This document shows positions 17,539 to 27,013 of a stretch of DNA of 64,000 nucleotides, piece after piece (position 1 is the stretch's first letter; each line of letters opens with the position of its first letter). The notes under the pieces were generated by a model. That model made no database searches. It was given only the letters and a program-made list of their open reading frames with translations, and was not told where the DNA came from. Source of the DNA: Streptomyces brevispora (GTDB taxonomy: Bacteria > Actinomycetota > Actinomycetes > Streptomycetales > Streptomycetaceae); the NCBI RefSeq assembly GCF_007829885.1, contig NZ_VIWW01000003.1:186001-250000 (forward strand), written 5' to 3'. A program made the position numbers and the translations under genes.

Positions 17539-19636
17539 ACCTCACCCGGGCCTGGCTGAGATCCACGGTGTTGGGCAGCATCGCCTGCGGGCGCAGGAGG
17601 TCCTTGAGGAGGTACTTCATGAGGTCCGGCCCCGACATGCCCTTCAGCCGGTTCGCCAGCGCCGGATTGACCTCCTCCAGTCGCATGATCTCCAGCACCG
17701 CGCGCTCCACCAGCCCCGGAACGATGTCGCTGCCCCTCAACGTGTTGGAGCGCAGCTGCTCCGGGTATGCCTTCCGCCCCTCGTCGGAACCGTAGGTCAT
17801 CTCGCTGTGCGGGTCCGCCGCGGCCTGGGCCATGGCGAACAAGATCTGGCCTCGCCGTTCATCCTCCTGTTCCCGGCCCCTCCGTGTCATGAACTCGTCG
17901 TCGTCCATCCTTGCCTTGCCCGTCCCGAGATCGAAGTTCCGCACGGGCACGGAGAACTCGGCGGCGAACGCGTCCTCGCGGGTGGGCAGTTTGCTCGCGG
18001 TGTCCGCCGGGTCGGCGGCATGGGCATGGATCGTCGGATACTCGCGCTGCGCGAAATCGCTGAGCATCAGCCAGCCCTGTGACTCCAGAGGGGACTTGTC
18101 GAGCGGAATCTCGATTCGTACCTTCCCGAACCGGGTGCCGCGGGGTTCGCTGCCCTCCGCCTCCAGGAAGAAGAAGACGAAGTCCTCGTTCGCCAGGACG
18201 TGTTTGTCGTAGGCCTCGGAGTTGTTGGGCGCGTCGGGGTTCTCCCCCAGCAGCGCCGTCTTGGACTTGAGCGTCCCCTGCTGGACCAGTTGGTCCGCCC
18301 GGTCCTGGCTCGTGTAGTGGCAGAGCACGCTCTGCTTCAGTGCGATTTCCAGCGCCTTCTTGACGTTGTCCACCCAGCCCCGGCTGCCGCGCCCCGCGAT
18401 CTCCTTGGCCATCCCGGCCCGGTTGATCTCGGAGAGTTCACGGAAATAGCTCGGTCCGCTCATGGCGAACGCGACGGCGTTGTCGGCCCAGCCGTCCTCG
18501 TTCCAGAGCATGCCATTCCTGGTCATCGCCTCGAAGGGGCCGCGCGCGCCCTCGGGGAACTGGTTGTCCCGGACCATCTGGCCGGTCACCACGTCCTTTT
18601 CGGCCGTGAGGGCCTCGCGGGCCGCGATCAGGAAGGTCTTGACCGCCCCGCCCTCTTTCGCGGGCCTGTCGTCCTCGGCCGAGCTGACCGCCAGCAGCAG
18701 GGTCGCCAACTGCTGGAAACAGTGCGCGGGGTCACGCTTGGGGTCGCTGTCGTACGCCTCGATGTCCTTCCGCAGGCCCGCGACGACGGGGTCGTCCTGA
18801 GCGGGACGGAGCGAGAAGGACTTGAGGAAGGACGACACGGAGGTACCGGACGCGGGGGACGGCAGCTTGCCGGAGAGCTCCTCATGCCCCTTGCGCTGGA
18901 CCACCGGCGTCCGAGCCGGCCTGCGCGCCACGGTCGGCGCCGCCGCGGACGCCTCCCCGTCAGCCGTCTGCCTGGCCGAAGCCTCTCCCGGAGGCGACTC
19001 CGTCGCAGCGGCGGCCTGCCGCACGGGAACGGGGCCCGCCATGACCCGGTGCGCGTTCGTCTCCGCCTCCCGCTCGAACCGGTCCGACGGATGGGACACG
19101 CTGAGACTGTTGCCCTGGTCCGTGCCCGCCACCGGCCCGTTCCGCTGCTGCACCACATGGGTGAGTTCATGCGCCAGGGTGTGCTTGTCGCCGCCGCCGT
19201 CGCCGAGTACGACATGGCTGCCCGACGTGTACGCACGCGCCCCGATCGCACGCGCCGAGCGGGCGGCGGCAGCCCCGGTGTGCATCCGTACACCGGAGAA
19301 CTCGGTTCCGAAACGGGACTCCATCTCCTGGCGTACCGGCCCGTCGAGCGGCTTGCCGGCCGAGCGCAGGACCTCGTGCACCCCGGGGTCCAACTGCTCC
19401 GGGGAGGCCGCGGGGCGTGCGCGGCGGGCGATCATGAGGATCACCGCGGCGTTCCCCATGCCGCGCTGCGCCGCCCGGAGCGCGTCGGCAGTGAGCGGTG
19501 GCGGCACGGCGGCGGCGCCCCCGGACATCTCGTGCCGCGCGTCGGCCCGGCCGCGCACCGGCCGCGGGCTCTGGGTCTGCTCGGTCCGCTCGGCGCGTTG
19601 CCCGGACGTCTGCACCGGTTGCCTCCTCGTCGGCAT
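17528..19636 (-). CDS. Putative eCIS effector: DUF4157 domain plus C-terminal toxin-like domain
   Basis: A 702-residue protein. Residues 75-200 are a DUF4157 domain, the domain most associated with eCIS cargo: GVRMHTGAAAARSARAIGAR, metallopeptidase-like HELTH at 156-160 followed by VVQQR, and FEREAETNAHRVM. A linker (about 200-255) contains the motif PVVQRKG. Residues about 280-702 form a separate alpha/beta region with LCHYTSQDRADQLVQQG at 438-454 and a later FVFFFLEAEG strand. That His-Tyr arrangement recalls ADP-ribosyltransferases of the H-Y-E type, but this is only an inference. The ATG at 19636 follows AGATGAG. It is encoded opposite to the particle genes, between cis15 and the sheath, and no immunity gene is obvious. 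Confidence 0.82.
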   Translation of the reverse strand: MPTRRQPVQTSGQRAERTEQTQSPRPVRGRADARHEMSGGAAAVPPPLTADALRAAQRGMGNAAVILMIARRARPAASPEQLDPGVHEVLRSAGKPLDGPVRQEMESRFGTEFSGVRMHTGAAAARSARAIGARAYTSGSHVVLGDGGGDKHTLAHELTHVVQQRNGPVAGTDQGNSLSVSHPSDRFEREAETNAHRVMAGPVPVRQAAAATESPPGEASARQTADGEASAAAPTVARRPARTPVVQRKGHEELSGKLPSPASGTSVSSFLKSFSLRPAQDDPVVAGLRKDIEAYDSDPKRDPAHCFQQLATLLLAVSSAEDDRPAKEGGAVKTFLIAAREALTAEKDVVTGQMVRDNQFPEGARGPFEAMTRNGMLWNEDGWADNAVAFAMSGPSYFRELSEINRAGMAKEIAGRGSRGWVDNVKKALEIALKQSVLCHYTSQDRADQLVQQGTLKSKTALLGENPDAPNNSEAYDKHVLANEDFVFFFLEAEGSEPRGTRFGKVRIEIPLDKSPLESQGWLMLSDFAQREYPTIHAHAADPADTASKLPTREDAFAAEFSVPVRNFDLGTGKARMDDDEFMTRRGREQEDERRGQILFAMAQAAADPHSEMTYGSDEGRKAYPEQLRSNTLRGSDIVPGLVERAVLEIMRLEEVNPALANRLKGMSGPDLMKYLLKDLLRPQAMLPNTVDLSQARVRSVS

Positions 19637-19883
19637 CTCATCGGCTTCTGGTCGGGGCACCCCTGTCCCGACCCCAGTGGACCGGGCGGGCCGACGGGGC
19701 GTCCAGGTCCGCGCGGGCAGCGCGAGGGCAGGAGCGGGCGACGCCCGGACGGTCAGTGCGGGGAGTCCGGAAAGGCAGTGGTCTTGCCCCCGACCAGGTC
19801 CGCGCGCCCCTGTCGCCGTCGCGGACCCGCAGCGAAGACTCGGCCCGGACACAGGTGACCCGTAAGGACGCGAAGGAGCGAGT

Positions 19884-21443
<1,560 letters not shown>

Positions 21444-21477
21444 CCCGCGGGTCAGCAAAGAAAGGTGACAGACAGTC

Positions 21478-21918
21478 ATGGCAGAGGGCGATGCTCTTTC
21501 CACCCACGTCTTCGGCGTGCAGCTCGGCGGCTACCTGGTCGAGTCGATTCAGGAGATCAGCGGCCTGACCGTCGAGGAGGAGGTCGTCGAGGTCCGTCAG
21601 GTCAGCGCGGAGGGCAAGCAGATCATCCGCAAGCAGCCCGGCGCCCGGCAGGCCGGCGAGGTCACGATCACCCGGGGACTCGACAAGAGCAGTGAGTTCA
21701 CCAAGTGGATCAAGGAGACCCTCAACAAGGGTGCCGTGGACACCGCGCGGCAGAACCTCACGATCGAGATCAAGGACTCCGAGGGCAGCACGGTCCGGCG
21801 CATCCAGCTGATGCAGGGCTGGGCCTCCAAGTGGGAGGGCCCGTCCCTCAAGGCGGGCGAGTCCGCCGCGGCTACCGAGTCGGTCACGATCGTCTTCGAG
21901 GAGATCGTCGTCGAATGA
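21478..21918 (+). CDS. cis1a: eCIS inner tube protein (major)
   Basis: A 146-residue tube protein of the gp19/Hcp-like fold, encoded 34 bases after the sheath gene. Typical features are the N-terminal FGVQLGGYLVESIQEISG, the acidic VEEEVVEVRQVSAEGKQ and ITRGLDKSSEFTKWIKETLN. It ends SVTIVFEEIVVE. Stacked rings of it form the rigid tube expelled on contraction. An ATGA overlap links it to the next gene. The suffix a is by analogy with two-tube Streptomyces systems, this one being directly behind the sheath. Confidence 0.95.
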   Translation: MAEGDALSTHVFGVQLGGYLVESIQEISGLTVEEEVVEVRQVSAEGKQIIRKQPGARQAGEVTITRGLDKSSEFTKWIKETLNKGAVDTARQNLTIEIKDSEGSTVRRIQLMQGWASKWEGPSLKAGESAAATESVTIVFEEIVVE

Positions 21919-22415
21919 GGCGTCGTACGGTGTCCGCGGGCAACCTGGAGGAGATCCTCCAGGCGACGGAGCCCGCCCCGGTGTCGGAGCAGGCGGCGGT
22001 GGCCACCACCACCCCCGCCGCCCCGGCGCCCAGGGAGGACCACAGGCTGCGCACCGAGTTCGAGTTCGAGCTCCCGCGCGGCTACGTGGACGAGGCGGGC
22101 ACGCTGCACCGCCAGGGCTCGATGCGCCTGGCGACCGCCCGTGACGAACTGCGGCCCCAGATCGACCTGCGGGTCAAGGAGAACCCGGCGTACCTGAGCG
22201 TGGTGCTGCTGAGCCAGGTGATCACCCGGATCGGCGCGATCACCGATGTGCACGCCGAGATCGTGGAGCGGATGTACGCCACCGACGTGGCCTTCCTCCA
22301 GGACTTCTACCGCCGCGTCAACAGCGAGGGTCACACCCGCGCGGCGGTGACCTGCCCGCACTGCGAGGGCGGCTTCGAGGTCGACCTCTCGGGTGGGCGC
22401 CTGGGGGAATCGTGA
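21915..22415 (+). CDS. eCIS conserved protein in tail-chaperone position, CxxC motif
   Basis: A 166-residue protein. Residues 1-45 are Ala/Pro/Thr-rich. Residues 50-150 are a helical core (DHRLRTEFEFELPRGYVDEA; LSVVLLSQVITRIGAITDVH). The C-terminus carries a small cysteine pair, TCPHCEGGFEVDL. The gene lies between tube and tape-measure positions, where tailed phages encode assembly chaperones (P2 gpE, lambda gpG). Start and stop overlap the neighbours (ATGA and GTGA). It is conserved in Streptomyces CIS loci, but its role is inferred only from position. A G-run just before its stop could support a -1 frameshift into the next gene. Confidence 0.85.
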   Translation: MRRRTVSAGNLEEILQATEPAPVSEQAAVATTTPAAPAPREDHRLRTEFEFELPRGYVDEAGTLHRQGSMRLATARDELRPQIDLRVKENPAYLSVVLLSQVITRIGAITDVHAEIVERMYATDVAFLQDFYRRVNSEGHTRAAVTCPHCEGGFEVDLSGGRLGES

Positions 22416-22570
22416 CGTACGCCCTTCCCCGGCTCCGGGAGGAGATCGCGTACATCGCCTACCACTTCCACTGGCAACGCGAGGAGATCCTCGACCTGAC
22501 GCACGGTGAACGCCAGCAGTGGGTATCCGAGATCGCCCGTATCAACACCCGTGTGAACGAAGGCGGTTGA
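22412..22570 (+). CDS. Small eCIS protein, DUF6760-like, 52 aa
   Basis: A 52-residue protein starting at the GTG that overlaps the previous stop. The body is LREEIAYIAYHFHW, then EILDLTHGERQQWVSEIARI. This is the pattern of the short gpE/DUF6760-type proteins found ahead of tape-measure genes: two helices with a W/H-rich middle. It lies in the -1 frame relative to the upstream gene, as do the extension genes of P2 (E') and lambda (T). It is followed by the 1042-residue protein after four bases. It is easily missed by gene callers because of its size. Confidence 0.82.
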   Translation: MTYALPRLREEIAYIAYHFHWQREEILDLTHGERQQWVSEIARINTRVNEGG

Positions 22571-22574
22571 GCGC

Positions 22575-25500
22575 ATGGCATGGCGGGACAGGCTACGCCG
22601 CCGGGCTGCCGGACCGGACCCCGCGGACCGTTCCCGGGGTACGGAGCGTGCCGAAACGGGCGAGGAGTCCGGCGACGGCCCGGACCGGAGCGTGTCCGGC
22701 GCCCCGGGTCCCTCCGTGCCGAGCGCCCTGGGTCCCTCCGTGCCCGGCGACTGGGACGGCGGCTGGCGCCGCACCGCACCACCGGAGCTCACCGTGGCCC
22801 GTGCCCCGCTCGGCGTCAGCGACGGCCTCGCTTTCCGCGCGCGCCTCGCGGCCTGGCAGAACCCGTCGTTCGACGCCGGGCTCGGGCACGCCCTGCTGCC
22901 CACCGCCCCGACCGGCCTGGTACGCGGCGTCACCACGCCGGCCGCTCCGCAGCCCACCCGCAGCGGCGGGGGCCCGCTGCTGCTCCGGGCGCTGCGCCCG
23001 GAGGGGGCGGAGAACGGCCCGGGAGGCGGCACGCCGGGTGCCGCTGCCGTGAACGGCGGGCTCGTGGACGCAGGGACCGCGGACTCGGGGGCCGTGGACG
23101 GCGGGGCCCGGTTGCCGGTCACGCGGACGCCGGACGTCTCGCGCCGGACGCGTCCGGGGGCACGGCAGTCCGGCCCGGCGTCGTCCACCGCGCAAGTCTC
23201 CGCCGCGGGCCACGGTCCGGAGTCGGCGACGCCTCACCCCGGAGGCCGCAGTCGCAACAGCACTACGGGGAAGGGACGTTCGGGAGAAGTTCTGCGGACC
23301 CGTGGCCTCACATCGACGGAATCGCCCGCCGCGCTCCTCCCGTCAGGTACCCCTGTCCAACGGGCCGCGGAGTCGGGCACAGGTCCGGTGGTGCCCCCCT
23401 CCGGAACCGCCCGCCCGCTGGCCGCTCCGCCCATTCCGCTGGTACGACGTGTGTCGGTGGTCCAGGGCGTAGGTGCGGGCGCAGGCGCTGACGGGGCTGT
23501 GGCCCGGTCGGCTTCCGGCGGTCGTGCCTCGCAGACACCGTCAGGTACGACCGGGCCGGGCTCCGGGCGCGCGTCCCGGTCGCCGGCCGGCTCCGGGAGC
23601 GGTACGTCGTCCGGGCCGGCGGTCCAGCGCACCTCGACGGGGCCGCAGTCCGCGCGGAGAGGCGGACAGCCGGAGGCGTCACGTGCCTCCGGTGCCGAGG
23701 CGACCCGCGAGGCTGTCAGGCTTCGCCCGCTGGGGCCTTTGCCGACTGCTGCCCGTCACCCGGCCGGACCCGTGCGCCGCCTTCCTGCCCTGCGGGCCGC
23801 GGCCATTGCGCCCAATCTCGGCACGGCCCCCGATGTACAGGGTCCCGCCTCCACCACGACCGCACCGGCAGCGTCAGGGGCGCGTTCGACGGCGCCCGCA
23901 CAGCGTGCCATCAGCCGTGCGCCCCTCGGCGCCCCGCTGAGCGAACTGCCCTCTACCGCATCACCGTTGGCTGCGGATGCTCCCGCGCCGTCCTCCGTGC
24001 TCGGTGCCGGAGCCGTGCCCGGTGCCGCAACCGTGCCCGGGCCGGCGCTTCCCGTCGTCCAGCGCCACTCGGAGGGCGACGGCGGCACCTCGGCCCCGTA
24101 CAACGGCGGCATGACGGGAACGGCCCCCGGCGCCCCGGACGGCCCGGCGAACCGGGCCGACGCCCCGCGCCGGACGCCTGGCCGTCGCGCCGGGGCACGC
24201 GCGCGGGGCGGCCTGGGCGCGCCGATGTCCGAGCTGCCGCCCAGCGTCGACCTGCCGGGCTCCGCCGCGTCCGGCGCCCGCGCGCCCCGTACCTCATCCG
24301 GCCCGGACGTCCAGCGGGCTCCCGCACGCCCGGTCCGGAGTTCCGGCGACAGTCCGGCGCCGACCACGACGGATCGAGACCGGACACGCACCGGGCCCGC
24401 GCCACTTGTCGCGCCCCTTGCGCAGGCAGGGAGCGGACCGGACGCGCCCTTGCTGGGGGCGGCTGACGTCCAACGCCGCGTCGCCTCCAACAGCGGTGCG
24501 GGTGACGTCCAACGCGTCCTGGACGACCGCTCTTCGATCAGCGGCACCACGCTGCCCGGCGCCACGGCCCCCGCCCACGGAGGCGGGCCCGCCACGCCGT
24601 TGGTGACACAGTCCCAGGCCGCCGCGCCCCGGCGCCTGGCACCAGAGGGCGCGGACGGCACCGCAGCGAACACCCGGCGTCCTGGCACGACCCCCGCCAC
24701 GGCCCACGGCGCGACGCCCGGAACGGCCCCCGGCGCGACCTCCGATGGGTCGGGCTCTGACAGGCAACGGCCAGACGCTCCCGCCACCCCGGCCCCGGTC
24801 GTCGTCGCCCGTGCCCCTGCCGCAGGCGCCGCACGCCCCGCAGGCACCACAGGCGCCCGGACCGCCGGTACGGCCGGCCCGCACCCTCTCACCGTGATCC
24901 GCGCCGGAGCGCACTCCGCTCCGGTGCCGCCTCGCACCCTCTCGCTGCTCGCCGCGCGCCCGCTCCGCCTGAACACCCGTGCCCCGGAAGGCGTGGCAGC
25001 GCCCGCCGTCTCCCGCTCCGGCGGTCGCCCTGTGGTGGCGGCGCGCTGGCCCGGCGCACCGGCTGCGCACCGGAGCGGCCCCGCGCAGCCGTCGCCGGGT
25101 CCGTCCGCGGTGGCCCCGCCGACGCCGCGGGGCCGGCGCACCGCGACCGAGCACCCCGGCCCCGGACCGCAGGGACACGGAGCGCGAACCACCGGCTCCC
25201 AGGACTCCGTCCAGCGTGTCCCGGTCGTCCGGCCTGCGGCGCCGCCCCGCGGGGCACCCAGGAAGGCCGTACCGGTGCGGCCCCTTCCCGTAACCGCCCC
25301 GCAGTCGCAGTCATTCACGGGTCGCCCCCCGGTCACACCGGCGCCGGGACCGTCACCGGCAGGGACCGTCCCCGTGGTCCGGCCGCGGACCGGCACACCG
25401 GGCCCCGTACCGGCGGCGGGCGGGACCGGCCGGGCGGCGCCCCCGGTCCAGCGCGATGTCACGGGCGCCGGTGACATCGCCGTACCCAAGGGCGTACCGG

Positions 25501-25703
25501 CCAAGGCGGTGCCGGAGCGGCCGGCCGCAACGTCATCCGCCCCCGTCAGGAGCGCGGCCAGGCACGTCGAGACACCGCAGGACCAGGCCGCTGACCTGGA
25601 CGACCTGGCGCGCCGCCTGCTCGACCCCATGGCCCGGTTGCTGCGCACCGAACTGCGACGCGGCCGGGACCGCACGGGCCGCCCCTACGACGGACGCCGC
25701 TGA
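22575..25703 (+). CDS. 1042-aa Pro/Ala/Gly-rich disordered eCIS protein in tape-measure slot
   Basis: A 1042-residue protein, mostly low-complexity Pro, Ala, Gly, Thr and Arg. A short ordered N-terminal part is visible (PELTVARAPLGVSDGLAFRA; ARLAAWQNPSFDAG). A conserved-looking helical C-terminus reads DLDDLARRLLDPMARLLRTE. Between them the motif V-Q-R occurs eight times, usually after Pro, Asp or Ala, and LGAP[LM]SELP occurs twice. Gene order (sheath, tube, two small genes, this gene, second tube, LysM hub, spike) puts it exactly where P2-like tails encode the tape measure. Its composition, however, is unlike a classical helical tape measure. Reading frame and codon bias are continuous. Function is unknown; a length-setting or cargo-binding scaffold is an inference. 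Confidence 0.83.
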   Translation: MAWRDRLRRRAAGPDPADRSRGTERAETGEESGDGPDRSVSGAPGPSVPSALGPSVPGDWDGGWRRTAPPELTVARAPLGVSDGLAFRARLAAWQNPSFDAGLGHALLPTAPTGLVRGVTTPAAPQPTRSGGGPLLLRALRPEGAENGPGGGTPGAAAVNGGLVDAGTADSGAVDGGARLPVTRTPDVSRRTRPGARQSGPASSTAQVSAAGHGPESATPHPGGRSRNSTTGKGRSGEVLRTRGLTSTESPAALLPSGTPVQRAAESGTGPVVPPSGTARPLAAPPIPLVRRVSVVQGVGAGAGADGAVARSASGGRASQTPSGTTGPGSGRASRSPAGSGSGTSSGPAVQRTSTGPQSARRGGQPEASRASGAEATREAVRLRPLGPLPTAARHPAGPVRRLPALRAAAIAPNLGTAPDVQGPASTTTAPAASGARSTAPAQRAISRAPLGAPLSELPSTASPLAADAPAPSSVLGAGAVPGAATVPGPALPVVQRHSEGDGGTSAPYNGGMTGTAPGAPDGPANRADAPRRTPGRRAGARARGGLGAPMSELPPSVDLPGSAASGARAPRTSSGPDVQRAPARPVRSSGDSPAPTTTDRDRTRTGPAPLVAPLAQAGSGPDAPLLGAADVQRRVASNSGAGDVQRVLDDRSSISGTTLPGATAPAHGGGPATPLVTQSQAAAPRRLAPEGADGTAANTRRPGTTPATAHGATPGTAPGATSDGSGSDRQRPDAPATPAPVVVARAPAAGAARPAGTTGARTAGTAGPHPLTVIRAGAHSAPVPPRTLSLLAARPLRLNTRAPEGVAAPAVSRSGGRPVVAARWPGAPAAHRSGPAQPSPGPSAVAPPTPRGRRTATEHPGPGPQGHGARTTGSQDSVQRVPVVRPAAPPRGAPRKAVPVRPLPVTAPQSQSFTGRPPVTPAPGPSPAGTVPVVRPRTGTPGPVPAAGGTGRAAPPVQRDVTGAGDIAVPKGVPAKAVPERPAATSSAPVRSAARHVETPQDQAADLDDLARRLLDPMARLLRTELRRGRDRTGRPYDGRR

Positions 25704-25727
25704 GAGCACGGAACGGATGACGGACGA

Positions 25728-26153
25728 ATGACAGACAGCATCTTCGCGACCAGTGTGTTCTTCCGGCTGGCCATCGCCGGCAATGACCTGGGTGCCTTCC
25801 ACACCTGCTCCGGCATGGGCGCCGAGGTCGAGATGGAGAGCTATGCCGAGGGCGGCAACAACGGCTTCACCTGGCAACTGCCCGGACGCGTGACCTGGTC
25901 GAACATCACGCTCACCAGGCCGGTCACCGCCGACACGGCGAAGATCGGCCGCTGGCTCGACGAGACGCTGCGCCGGGTGGAGCCCAAGGACGGCGAGATC
26001 GTGGCACTGAAACCGGACTTGACCAGGATCATCAGCTGGCAGGTGTTCGGGATCGTCCCGGTGCGCTGGCAGGGGCCGTCCTTCGACCCCGCCCGATCGG
26101 AGGCCGCGGTGGAGACCCTGGAGATCGCCCACCAAGGACTGCGCCCTTCCTGA
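25728..26153 (+). CDS. cis1b: eCIS second tube protein (Afp5/Pvc5-like tube initiator)
   Basis: A 141-residue tube-fold paralogue: FATSVFFRLAIAGNDLGAFH, GMGAEVEMESYAEGGNN and TLTRPVTADTAKIGRWLDE, ending AVETLEIAHQGL. It resembles the first tube but carries the baseplate-proximal features of Afp5/Pvc5, which joins the tube to the hub. Its position directly before the LysM protein and spike matches that role. It is separated from the upstream gene by 24 bases and followed by a 137-base gap. The letter b is assigned by analogy. Confidence 0.92.
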   Translation: MTDSIFATSVFFRLAIAGNDLGAFHTCSGMGAEVEMESYAEGGNNGFTWQLPGRVTWSNITLTRPVTADTAKIGRWLDETLRRVEPKDGEIVALKPDLTRIISWQVFGIVPVRWQGPSFDPARSEAAVETLEIAHQGLRPS

Positions 26154-26290
26154 CACTCCCTCATAGAGCCTGTTAGACAAGGCCGGTAGCCTCCAGCTCC
26201 TCAGTTCGCCCCCCGTATCCCCGTCGCCCGGAACTCGCCCACCCACCCGCCCTCTCGTCCACGTATCCGCACCGGAAAGGAACTCCAGGC

Positions 26291-27013
26291 ATGTCCCCAG
26301 CGGTGCGATCCAGTCGGGCCCGAGCCCAGCTGACCCTGAAGGAGCCCCCGGCCTCCGTCGGTGCGAAGCCGGGCGGGACGGTCGCGCAGCTCGACCTCCA
26401 GTTCAACCCCTCCACCTTGGAGCTGCGCAAGACCACCGAGTGGCGGCGCTCCCCGTCCCGGATGGCCGGGCAGTCGGCCCTGCCCGAGTTCGTCGGCAGC
26501 GGGCCGCGCACATTGAGCCTCGAAGTCTTCCTGGACGCCACCGCCACCCATGACAACTCCGTGGAGCAAGCGGTGGAGAAGCTGATGAAGGCGTGCGTGC
26601 CGACCCCGGCCAGTTTGGGCCGCAAGAAACCGGCCAGCCCGTGGGTTCGGTTCGAGTGGGGCAGTGCGCGCACGACCTCGTTCGACGGGGTGCTGTCGAG
26701 CCTGGCGGTGAGCTACACCCTGTTCGACGTGGACGGCAAGCCGCTGCGGGCCACCTGCACGCTGTCCATCGAGGAGGCGAGCGTCGACCCGGCGGGCCAG
26801 AACCCGACGTCCGGCGCGCGCACCGCCCGCAGTACGCACACCGTCGTGGCGGGCGACAGCCTGGCCCTGCTTGCCTGGCGGGAGTACGGCGACGCGACGG
26901 CCTGGCGGGTCATCGCGGAGGCGAACGGAATCGACGACCCGATGGCCCTCGTGCCCGGCACCGAACTGGTGGTGCCGGCGCTGCGGGACACGGGCAGTGA
27001 GGAGGAGCGGTGA
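26291..27013 (+). CDS. cis7: eCIS LysM-domain hub/baseplate protein
   Basis: A 240-residue protein of the Afp7/Pvc7 (gp53-like) family. Residues 30-165 match the eCIS core domain (LDLQFNPSTLELRKTTEWRR; FVGSGPRTLSLEVFLDAT). Residues 182-233 are a LysM domain (THTVVAGDSLALLAWREYGD; ALVPGTELVVPAL). In injectisomes this LysM domain stabilises the tube/spike junction rather than binding cell wall. The start is supported by AAAGGA. The stop overlaps the GTG of the spike gene. A 137-base leader upstream may hold an internal promoter. Confidence 0.94.
   Translation: MSPAVRSSRARAQLTLKEPPASVGAKPGGTVAQLDLQFNPSTLELRKTTEWRRSPSRMAGQSALPEFVGSGPRTLSLEVFLDATATHDNSVEQAVEKLMKACVPTPASLGRKKPASPWVRFEWGSARTTSFDGVLSSLAVSYTLFDVDGKPLRATCTLSIEEASVDPAGQNPTSGARTARSTHTVVAGDSLALLAWREYGDATAWRVIAEANGIDDPMALVPGTELVVPALRDTGSEEER

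Noticed and set aside
26160..26200. Sequence GAGCCTGTTAGACA resembling the terminal repeat of an IS element
   Set aside because: Only one end-like sequence, no partner inverted repeat and no transposase nearby; likely chance in the gap before cis7.
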